Assembly (NCBI GenBank): GCA_963648895.1
Contig: CAVJGK010000096.1
Coordinates: 1-5,761 of the forward strand
Source: UBA3210 sp963648895
GTDB taxonomy: Bacteria; Bacillota_I; Bacilli_A; RFN20; CAG-449
Direction of reading: 5' to 3'
Length of the DNA stretch: 5,761 nt
In this document: positions 1 to 5,285 of the stretch, in pieces
Numbering within the stretch: position 1 is the stretch's first letter
Layout of the letters: every line of letters begins with the position of its first letter
Translations under genes and position numbers: made by a program
The notes under the pieces: generated by a model
What the model was told of the DNA's origin: nothing
Databases searched by the model: none
The model's input: only the letters and a program-made list of their open reading frames with translations

Positions 1-1
1 A

Positions 2-568
2 TGTTGTGGTTCTAAACAAGGTGTTAATTACAAAAAAGAGGGAGATAGTTACAATAGAGAACATACAATTCCTCAAAGCTGGTTTAATGAACAATCTCCA
101 ATGAAAGCTGATTTATTCCATTTATATCCAACTGATGGATATGTTAATAACATTAGAAGTAATTATCCTCATGGTAATGTTGGAACAGTGACAAAAAAAT
201 CTGAAAATGGTTCAAAATTAGGTACTTGTACAAGCCAATATTATTCAGGAACTGTTTTTGAAGTAATTGATGAATATAAAGGTGATTTTGCAAGAAGCTA
301 TTTATATTTTGCAGTTAGATATATGAACAAAGTTGGTTCATGGGGTTCTGGCGCGGATGTAGTCTTTAAAGGTTCTTTCCCTTATTTAACAAGTTTCGCT
401 ATTGACACATATGTTTCTTGGTGTAAATTAGATCCAGTATCAGAAAAAGAAATTAATCGTAATGAAGCAGTTTATGCATTACAAAAGAATCGTAATCCAT
501 TTATTGATCATGAATCATGGATTTATAAAATTTGGGATCCTACTTATTATGCCTCTCTTATGTCCTAG
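2..568 (+). CDS. Endonuclease I family nuclease, C-terminal part (5' end outside window)
   Basis: Partial gene: the frame is open from the left edge, so the start and any signal peptide are missing, and the first internal ATG at 101 is not the real start because conserved sequence lies upstream of it. Endonuclease I (EndA/Vvn/BsnA-type) enzymes are usually secreted or periplasmic, metal-dependent, nonspecific nucleases. The family signature is clear: NREHTIPQSWF, with the catalytic Glu-His pair encoded at 59-64, then DLFHLYPTDGYVNNIRSNYP with conserved Asn residues, then GTVFEVIDEYKGDFAR, and finally DPVSEKEINRNEAVYALQKN followed by RNPFIDH and KIWDPTYY. All catalytic-region motifs are intact. 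The last codons run into a terminator hairpin and the TAG stop lies in its loop. Family assignment is firm. Substrate (DNA, RNA or both) and export cannot be judged from this fragment. Confidence 0.93.
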   Translation, partial: CCGSKQGVNYKKEGDSYNREHTIPQSWFNEQSPMKADLFHLYPTDGYVNNIRSNYPHGNVGTVTKKSENGSKLGTCTSQYYSGTVFEVIDEYKGDFARSYLYFAVRYMNKVGSWGSGADVVFKGSFPYLTSFAIDTYVSWCKLDPVSEKEINRNEAVYALQKNRNPFIDHESWIYKIWDPTYYASLMS

Positions 569-585
569 ACATAAGGGAGTTTTTT
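553..585 (+). terminator. Intrinsic terminator overlapping the end of the nuclease gene
   Basis: A 12-bp stem is formed by CTCTCTTATGTC (553-564) and GACATAAGGGAG (568-579), with one T:G wobble, a three-base loop (565-567) and a run of six T (580-585). The TAG stop (566-568) lies in the loop and stem base, so the last four sense codons double as the left arm. This ends the nuclease transcript before the next gene. Confidence 0.9.
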
Positions 586-654
586 ATAATTAAATTTGAA
601 AATTAGTGTGTTAAAAATATTAATGGATGTATATTTAATGTAATATATGATTAA

Positions 655-788
655 GACTTAGGAAAACCTGTTTATGCACCAAACATGACACTATATACTA
701 AATAAGAGGTAGTTATTGGATATCGAATGGCATTAACAAAGTAGAATTTATTAAATTTATTCCAGGAGGTTATAAAAATGGAAAATAA
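655..788 (+). pseudogene. Possible decayed coding remnant (frameshift plus stop)
   Basis: This spacer stretch reads like protein in two successive frames. One frame (655-702) gives DLGKPVYAPNMTLYTK and then TAA. The overlapping next frame (702-788) gives GSYWISNGINKVEFIK followed by FIPGGYKNGK and a TAA stop. Joined by a frameshift near 700-705 they would form a C-terminal fragment of about 45 residues that runs 11 bases into the zinc-ribbon gene. I do not recognise a family. The composition looks protein-like rather than like random AT-rich spacer, but this is judgement by eye. It may simply be spacer; the AGGAGGT inside it is the ribosome binding site of the next gene. Confidence 0.22.
762..770 (+). 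promoter_or_regulatory. Strong ribosome binding site for the zinc-ribbon protein gene
   Basis: CCAGGAGGT is close to the full anti-16S complement and lies 7 bases before the ATG at 778. It fixes the start of this otherwise uncharacterised gene and suggests efficient translation. No convincing -35/-10 pair was found upstream, so the promoter remains unplaced. Confidence 0.85.
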
Positions 789-1128
789 ATGTCCAAATTG
801 CAAAGAAATATTACAAAAAACAATAAATGGTTCAACTTTAACTTTTAAATGTGAAAATTGTGGTTATGAGTTTGCAACAACAATTGCCGAAGGGATTAAA
901 TGGGATTTTAATGACTATACAATAATCATTTGTAAAAATAATGATGTTGCAATTGATAAAATAAAAGCTATTGCATCTATTTCTTTATTGAATTTTATTG
1001 ATAGTAAAAAAATATTAATAGAAGGTGGAATTATTGCTAAAGATAGAGCTACTATAATTAAAAATAAAATAGATAAATTAAAAGAGGCCGGAGTTGAATT
1101 TATAGTAGAACCTAAATTTCCATATTAA
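778..1128 (+). CDS. Zinc-ribbon protein with ribosomal L7/L12 C-terminal-like domain (116 aa, uncharacterised)
   Basis: Two-part small cytoplasmic protein with no signal peptide or membrane segment. Residues 5-28 form a zinc ribbon: C5-P-N-C8 and C25-E-N-C28-G, 16 residues between the pairs, which should bind one zinc ion. Residues about 47-111 look like the C-terminal domain of ribosomal protein L7/L12: a beta strand (YTIIICKNN), a helix (AIDKIKAIASIS), then DSKKILIEGG aligning with the EAKDLVEG segment, a long charged helix (KDRATIIKNKIDKLKEAG) and a final strand (VEFIVEP). The L7/L12 hinge and N-terminal dimerisation domain are absent, so this is not the ribosomal protein itself. The start is set by a strong AGGAGGT. 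The gene appears monocistronic and is followed by a terminator at 1202-1237. Zinc binding is a safe inference; the L7/L12 resemblance is by eye; the function is unknown. Binding to a translation factor, RNA or DNA is possible. Confidence 0.85.
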   Translation: MENKCPNCKEILQKTINGSTLTFKCENCGYEFATTIAEGIKWDFNDYTIIICKNNDVAIDKIKAIASISLLNFIDSKKILIEGGIIAKDRATIIKNKIDKLKEAGVEFIVEPKFPY

Positions 1129-1201
1129 TATAATTAAGTGGTAAAATGTAGTATAAAGATTTGCTATTTTTTAGGAAAAATTTAGAATTAGTGCGTAACA
1201 A

Positions 1202-1237
1202 AAAAGGACATTCAGTTAAAAGTCTGAATGTCCTTTT
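1202..1237. terminator. Bidirectional intrinsic terminator between the zinc-ribbon gene and uppP
   Basis: A perfect 14-bp stem, AAAAGGACATTCAG (1202-1215) with CTGAATGTCCTTTT (1224-1237), encloses an 8-base loop. Read on the minus strand the stem ends in a T tract (complement of the A run at 1200-1205), which suits termination of the NfeD-SPFH-uppP operon 11 bases after the uppP stop. On the plus strand there are only four T, so termination of the zinc-ribbon gene is plausible but weaker. Confidence 0.88.
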
Positions 1238-1248
1238 AAAATGACTTA

Positions 1249-2079
1249 TTAAGCAAGTACTCCAGTTGCGCATAGAATAACACCAACAATCGCAACTAAG
1301 AAACAGTAGAAAGAGAAATAATAAAGTTTGCCTTTTTTAATAACTCCATAAAGTAATTTTAATGATAAATAAGTTACTAAACCTGCAACAATAATACCGA
1401 TTATATATTGCCATAAAATATTTGTTTCAAGGATGATATCACCTTTAAATACTTTAATTACTTCAAGTAAGAAACTACCTGCAGTAACTGGAATAAATAA
1501 TAAGAATGCAAATTTAGATGAAGATTCATCATCTTGTCCTACTACCTTACCACCAGTGATTGTAATACCACTTCTTGAAATACCTGGTAAAACACCAACT
1601 GCTTGGAATAAACCAACAACTAATGCTTCATACCATTTTAATTCTTTTAATGATTTATTACGTGTGAAGAATTTACAAACTAAAGTAATAATACCTGTGA
1701 TAAATAAGAAAGCAAATACCCAAATTAATGGAAGAGCATCAATCTTATCTGAGAATAATAATCCAACTACACCAGCTGGGATAGTTGCGATAATTAAAAA
1801 GAGTAATAATTTTGCGTTAAATTTATCATCTGGAGTTTTTTCTTTAAAGAAGAGAAATCTCCATGTACCAACAATAATTTGAATTAAATCTTTCCAATAA
1901 TAAACAATAACTGCGACAAGTGATCCAAAATGGAGGAAAATCGCTAAAGCGAGGAAACTACCATTAGTATCAACTTGTAAAATTGAAGAAAATATTCTTA
2001 AATGGCCAGAAGAAGAAATTGGTAATACTTCGGCAATTCCTTGAATAATGGCTAATATAATTAATTTCAAAAATTCCAT
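1249..2079 (-). CDS. uppP: Undecaprenyl-diphosphatase (UppP/BacA)
   Basis: Integral membrane phosphatase that hydrolyses undecaprenyl pyrophosphate to undecaprenyl phosphate, recycling the lipid carrier for peptidoglycan and other envelope polymers; overproduction gives bacitracin resistance in related systems. At 276 residues it has the normal family length. Both signature motifs are intact: QGIAEVLPISSSGHL (residues 13-27, catalytic-site E17, S22-S24, H26) and PGISRSGITITGG (165-177, with R169). Q13 stands where E. coli has its first Glu, a common variant in this family. Hydrophobic segments fill the protein, consistent with about eight membrane helices. The ATG lies only 6 bases after the stop of the SPFH gene and is preceded by a poor Shine-Dalgarno (AAGTAG-like), so translation is probably coupled to the upstream gene. 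It is the last gene of the operon, ending before the terminator at 1202-1237. Confidence 0.96.
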   Translation of the reverse strand: MEFLKLIILAIIQGIAEVLPISSSGHLRIFSSILQVDTNGSFLALAIFLHFGSLVAVIVYYWKDLIQIIVGTWRFLFFKEKTPDDKFNAKLLLFLIIATIPAGVVGLLFSDKIDALPLIWVFAFLFITGIITLVCKFFTRNKSLKELKWYEALVVGLFQAVGVLPGISRSGITITGGKVVGQDDESSSKFAFLLFIPVTAGSFLLEVIKVFKGDIILETNILWQYIIGIIVAGLVTYLSLKLLYGVIKKGKLYYFSFYCFLVAIVGVILCATGVLA

Positions 2080-2085
2080 AATAAA

Positions 2086-3018
2086 CTACTTATTTTCATC
2101 CTTTAACATTTCTTTCATAGTTGAAAGTAAACCAGTAACGTTAGAAATATCAGTTGGAACAACAATCTTAGTTGAAGAAGATTGAGCGACTTTTTCTAAT
2201 GTTTCAAAACCTTTTAATGTAACATATGCAGCATTAGGGTTTGCGTCATTAACCATCTTCATACCTTTTGCTTGAGCTTCATAAACTTCTAAAATAGCTT
2301 GTGCTTGACCTTGAGCTTCAGTAATCATTTGGGTCTTTTTAGCTTCTGCACGTAAAATTGCAGATTCTTTTTCACCTTGTGCTTGTAAAATAGCTGCTTG
2401 TTTTTGACCATCGGCTGTTAAGATAGCTTCACGTTTTTGTCTTTCAGCACGCATTTGTTTTTCCATTGCTTCTTGAATATCTCTTGGAGGGAGAATGTTT
2501 TTTAATTCAACACGGTTGACTTTAATTCCCCAAGGATCTGTTGCTTCATCAAGAATTACTCTCATTTTTTGATTGATTGTATCTCTAGAAGTTAATGTTT
2601 GGTCTAATTCAAGATCACCAATTAAATTTCTTAATGTAGTTGCAGTTAAATTTTCAATTGCTTGCATTGGTCTTTCAACACCATAAGTATATAATTTTGC
2701 ATCGGTGATTTGGAAATAGACAACTGTATCAATTTGCATTGTAACATTATCTTTTGTAATAACAGGTTGTGGTGCAAAATCCGCGACTTGTTCTTTTAAT
2801 GTAACAATGTTGGTTCTTTTATCAATAAATGGAGTAATGATATGTGGTCCAGCAGTTAAAGTTGATTTATAACGTCCTAAACGTTCAATAACAACTGTTG
2901 ATGCTTGAGGAACAATAACAATACAACGAATTAATACAATTAGTAAAAATAGAACTAATATACACGCAAATACGATGCCAACAACACCGCCTGCGCTCAT
3001 TAAAATGTTTAAATTCAT
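2086..3018 (-). CDS. SPFH/band-7 (stomatin-like, QmcA-type) membrane protein
   Basis: 310-residue membrane-anchored SPFH protein, a family that oligomerises into rings or cages around membrane proteins and organises lipid microdomains and protease quality control. Residues about 9-36 form one membrane helix, followed by the start of the band-7 domain (VPQASTVVIERLGRY, 36-50). The domain continues through TAGPHIITPFIDK, VITKDNVTMQID, and DPWGIKVNRVELKNILPP (161-178). A long Ala/Gln/Glu-rich coiled coil covers about 182-256, with AILTADGQKQAAI and AILRAEAKKTQ repeats. The tail SSSTKIVVPTDIS is typical of the paraslipin/QmcA branch. I chose the ATG at 3018 because AAGGGGA lies 8 bases upstream; a TTG at 3051 would extend the frame by 11 codons into the preceding gene but lacks a supporting site. 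The NfeD stop codon lies inside this ribosome binding site, so the two genes are coupled. Confidence 0.95.
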   Translation of the reverse strand: MNLNILMSAGGVVGIVFACILVLFLLIVLIRCIVIVPQASTVVIERLGRYKSTLTAGPHIITPFIDKRTNIVTLKEQVADFAPQPVITKDNVTMQIDTVVYFQITDAKLYTYGVERPMQAIENLTATTLRNLIGDLELDQTLTSRDTINQKMRVILDEATDPWGIKVNRVELKNILPPRDIQEAMEKQMRAERQKREAILTADGQKQAAILQAQGEKESAILRAEAKKTQMITEAQGQAQAILEVYEAQAKGMKMVNDANPNAAYVTLKGFETLEKVAQSSSTKIVVPTDISNVTGLLSTMKEMLKDENK

Positions 3019-3026
3019 AATTTTAA

Positions 3027-3033
3027 TCCCCTT
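3027..3033 (-). promoter_or_regulatory. Ribosome binding site that decides the SPFH gene start
   Basis: On the minus strand this reads AAGGGGA, 8 bases before the ATG at 3018. It overlaps the TAA stop of the NfeD gene (3032-3034), so a ribosome finishing NfeD is positioned over the SPFH start signal. This supports the 310-residue start over the upstream TTG. Confidence 0.8.
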
Positions 3034-3493
3034 AATTTTTCTTAGTGACAATTAATTTATTGCCTCTTATTTCTTTGATGATGACTACTTCATCTTTGCT
3101 TAAAGAAATTTCTTCATCGACTGCGACAGTCCAAATGACATCTCTAACTCTTGCTTCTCCCACTTGGCATGGGTTAACACTTTTTGTTAATTTGATTTCT
3201 TGACCAATTAATGAATCAGCATTAGTAGGTGATTTTTTAAATTTCAATATCTTATCTTTAAATAATAAATTAGATAAGAAGAGTAATAATACTGAAGAAA
3301 CTACAAATACCACTAACTGAATCCAATAAGGAACAGAACAAAGTGCGAGAATAAATGAAACTATTGAAGCACCTGCAAACCAAATAGAGACGAGTTGAGT
3401 TGTTGATATTTCAACTAACACAGTAACAATAAAGATAATTGTCCAGAAGACAATCCATGTAATATTACTATCTAATATATTTGTCAATATCAT
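3032..3493 (-). CDS. NfeD-like membrane protein, short form (partner of SPFH protein)
   Basis: 153-residue protein of the short NfeD class, comparable to E. coli YbbJ, which pairs with the SPFH protein QmcA. Hydrophobic segments lie at about 12-28, 33-53 and 56-78, including the family-like pattern VLVEISTTQLVSIWFAGAS (25-43). A soluble OB-fold domain follows at about 93-150: SLIGQEIKLTKSVNP, GEARVRDVIWTVAVDEE and VVIIKEIRGNKLIVTK, matching the usual G-x-G/W-x-A/V-G-x-x-L-x-V pattern. The longer NfeD class carries an N-terminal ClpP-like serine protease domain; this protein has none. It is the first gene of the operon, with AAAGGAGG 9 bases before its ATG. The NfeD OB fold is thought to contact or stabilise the SPFH assembly in the membrane; that role is taken from the family, not shown here. 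Confidence 0.92.
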   Translation of the reverse strand: MILTNILDSNITWIVFWTIIFIVTVLVEISTTQLVSIWFAGASIVSFILALCSVPYWIQLVVFVVSSVLLLFLSNLLFKDKILKFKKSPTNADSLIGQEIKLTKSVNPCQVGEARVRDVIWTVAVDEEISLSKDEVVIIKEIRGNKLIVTKKN

Positions 3494-3502
3494 ATAAATA
3501 AG

Positions 3503-3521
3503 CCTCCTTTTTAAAATTATA
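3503..3521 (-). promoter_or_regulatory. Candidate -10 and ribosome binding site of the NfeD-SPFH-uppP operon
   Basis: On the minus strand a perfect TATAAT lies at 3521-3516, followed by AAAGGAGG at 3510-3503 and the ATG at 3493. A -35-like TTTTTA (3544-3539) is 17 bases upstream of the -10 but matches poorly. Transcription would start near 3509, giving a leader of about 16 bases beginning right at the Shine-Dalgarno. The ribosome binding site is firm; the promoter is tentative because of the weak -35 and AT-rich background. Confidence 0.45.
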
Positions 3522-3627
3522 TACTATTTTACTTTTAATAAAAATTGTAAATAGTGTAAAAAAGTTATAAATTATCAATTTTGTTTATTTTTTTAATAAA
3601 AATGTATGAAATTAAAGATATTTTGAA

Positions 3628-3655
3628 TTGTTATTTTTAATTTTTATCTTATAAT
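3628..3655 (+). promoter_or_regulatory. Candidate malQ promoter
   Basis: TTGTTA (3628-3633) and a perfect TATAAT (3650-3655) are separated by 16 bases, consistent with a housekeeping sigma-70/sigma-A promoter. The predicted start is near 3662, leaving a leader of about 18 bases that contains AAGGAGA (3668-3674). No obvious catabolite-repression (cre) or MalR-type operator palindrome was seen. The match is good for an AT-rich genome, but chance matches are common there. Confidence 0.55.
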
Positions 3656-3679
3656 TAAAATATAAACAAGGAGATTATT

Positions 3680-5254
3680 ATGGAAAAAGGTTCAGGACTA
3701 CTTGTCCACATTTCTTCTTTACCTAGTAAACATGGCATTGGTACATTTGGTAAAGAAGCACATTCATTCATCAGATTTTTAGCGAAATCAAATCAAAAAT
3801 ATTGGCAAATGCTTCCATTAAATCCAACTTCATATGGTGATTCACCATATCAAAGTTTCTCAGCTTTTGCCCTAAATCCATATTTTATTGATCTTGATAT
3901 CTTAGTTAAAGAAGGATTATTGACTAAAGAAGAAGTTCGTAAAATTAGAGGCGGCACAAACAAAAGATATTGTGACTATGGAAAAATCTATCAAGAAAGA
4001 TTTGATATTCTAAAAAAAGCATATCAAAGGGGATATGCAAAAGAAGAAGAAAAAATTCAAAAATTCTATAAAAAACAAAAATATTGGATTGAAGATTATG
4101 CTTGCTTCATGCTAATTAAAAATATGCACGGCGGTAAATCCTTCCAAGAATGGAAAAGAGATTATCGTTTACATAAGAAAAAAGCTGTTCAAGAAGCTAA
4201 ACTTTCTCATATTGAAGATTATAAATTCTGGATTTATGTTCAATATAAAGCTTATGAACAATATTTAAAATTAAAAAAACATGCCAATAGAAAAGGTATC
4301 AAGATCATTGGTGATATGCCAATTTATGTTTCTCTTGATTCTGCCGATGTATGGGCACATCCAAATCTATTCATGTTAGATAGAACTAGACGTCCTACTA
4401 AAGTTGCAGGCGTACCACCAGATTTTTTCTCTGCAACAGGTCAATTATGGGGCAATCCTATTTATAATTGGGAAAAGAATAAAAAGACAAATTATTCTTG
4501 GTGGAAACATAGAACAAAAGCAATGGCTAAATTATTCGATGCTTTAAGAATCGATCATTTTAGAGGATTTGAAGCTTATTGGTCAATTCCATTTGGTGAA
4601 GAGACCGCGATTAATGGTAAATGGGTTGATGGACCAAAATATGATTTATTTGAACACATTATGCCTGCAGCTAAAAAGTGTCAAATTATCGCTGAAGATT
4701 TAGGTGTTATTACTCAAGGAGTTAAAGACTTAAAAGAAAAATGTGGTTTCCCAGGCATGAAATTATTACAATTTGCCTTTGGTGATTATGAAAGACATTT
4801 AAATGGTAATTATTATGCAGATGATCCAAATGAATGCAAAGGACCAGATTTCTCACATTGTACAACTCAAAGACAATATAAAGAAGCTAAATTATTAAAT
4901 CCATTCTTACCTCATAACTATGAAAAGAACTGTATCGCATATATCGGTACTCATGATAATGATGTAATGGCATCATTCTTAGATGAAAATCCTTCTTTAA
5001 AACCAGCGATGAAAGATTATTTATGCATCACAAGAGATGAAGATATCTTAGATACATTAATTGGTTCATTGATGAGAAGTAACGCGAATGTTGTTATTTT
5101 CACACCACAAGATTTATTACATATGGGCAAAGAATCAAGAATTAATACTCCAGGTAAAGCAGTAGGCAACTGGCAATTTAGATTCTTAAAGAGTGATTTT
5201 TCTAAAGAATTATCATCTCGTTTATATGCAATGAGCAAAGAAGCAGATAGATAA
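3680..5254 (+). CDS. malQ: 4-alpha-glucanotransferase (amylomaltase, GH77)
   Basis: Cytoplasmic GH77 enzyme that transfers alpha-1,4-glucan segments between maltodextrins, releasing glucose, in maltose/starch/glycogen use. The N-terminus (SGLLVHISSLPSKHGIGTFG) is the family hallmark and supports the ATG at 3680, which has AAGGAGA 5 bases upstream. Further motifs are WQMLPLNPTSYGDSPYQSFS, GDMPIYVSLDSADVW, GVPPDFFSATGQLWGNPIYN (244 on), RIDHFRGF with nucleophile D292, IAEDLGVI with acid/base E339, and IGTHDND with the third acidic residue D426. The catalytic triad is therefore complete. At 524 residues it is slightly longer than Thermus MalQ (about 500). The excess lies between G368 and N407, where most homologues have only a short linker before the NPxLPHNY motif; the insert is charged and contains two Cys. 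It appears monocistronic, diverging from the NfeD operon and ending at a hairpin at 5259-5285. No phosphorylase or transporter gene is visible nearby. Confidence 0.97.
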   Translation: MEKGSGLLVHISSLPSKHGIGTFGKEAHSFIRFLAKSNQKYWQMLPLNPTSYGDSPYQSFSAFALNPYFIDLDILVKEGLLTKEEVRKIRGGTNKRYCDYGKIYQERFDILKKAYQRGYAKEEEKIQKFYKKQKYWIEDYACFMLIKNMHGGKSFQEWKRDYRLHKKKAVQEAKLSHIEDYKFWIYVQYKAYEQYLKLKKHANRKGIKIIGDMPIYVSLDSADVWAHPNLFMLDRTRRPTKVAGVPPDFFSATGQLWGNPIYNWEKNKKTNYSWWKHRTKAMAKLFDALRIDHFRGFEAYWSIPFGEETAINGKWVDGPKYDLFEHIMPAAKKCQIIAEDLGVITQGVKDLKEKCGFPGMKLLQFAFGDYERHLNGNYYADDPNECKGPDFSHCTTQRQYKEAKLLNPFLPHNYEKNCIAYIGTHDNDVMASFLDENPSLKPAMKDYLCITRDEDILDTLIGSLMRSNANVVIFTPQDLLHMGKESRINTPGKAVGNWQFRFLKSDFSKELSSRLYAMSKEADR

Positions 5255-5258
5255 AAAT

Positions 5259-5285
5259 AAAAAAAGAGGGTGACCTCTTTTTTTT
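5259..5285. terminator. Bidirectional terminator shared by malQ and the histidine kinase gene
   Basis: An 11-bp stem (5259-5269 with 5274-5284) has a GAGG/CCTC core and seven A:T pairs, closed by a GTGA loop, a GNRA-type tetraloop in RNA. An A run on the left and a T run (5278-5285) on the right give both strands a U tract. It fills nearly all of the 29-base gap between the convergent genes and overlaps the kinase stop codon (5284-5286). Confidence 0.88.

Noticed and set aside
101..568. Nuclease as a complete 155-residue protein starting at 101
   Set aside because: The same frame is open to the left edge and encodes the catalytic NREHTIPQSWF motif upstream of that ATG, so the gene is truncated by the window.
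569..777. Riboswitch or structured leader before the zinc-ribbon gene
   Set aside because: No conserved aptamer-like core or terminator/antiterminator pair could be recognised in this AT-rich spacer.
1433..1882. A 149-codon open frame on the plus strand opposite uppP
   Set aside because: It is antisense to a clear UppP with both catalytic motifs, has no ribosome binding site or recognisable motif, and is explained by the codon bias of the opposite strand.
3019..3051. Upstream TTG start extending the SPFH protein by 11 residues
   Set aside because: The extension overlaps the NfeD coding end and carries no family sequence, while the ATG at 3018 has AAGGGGA at proper spacing.
5017..5238. A 73-codon open frame on the minus strand inside malQ
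   Set aside because: It lies wholly within the conserved C-terminal part of malQ and shows no independent coding signals.
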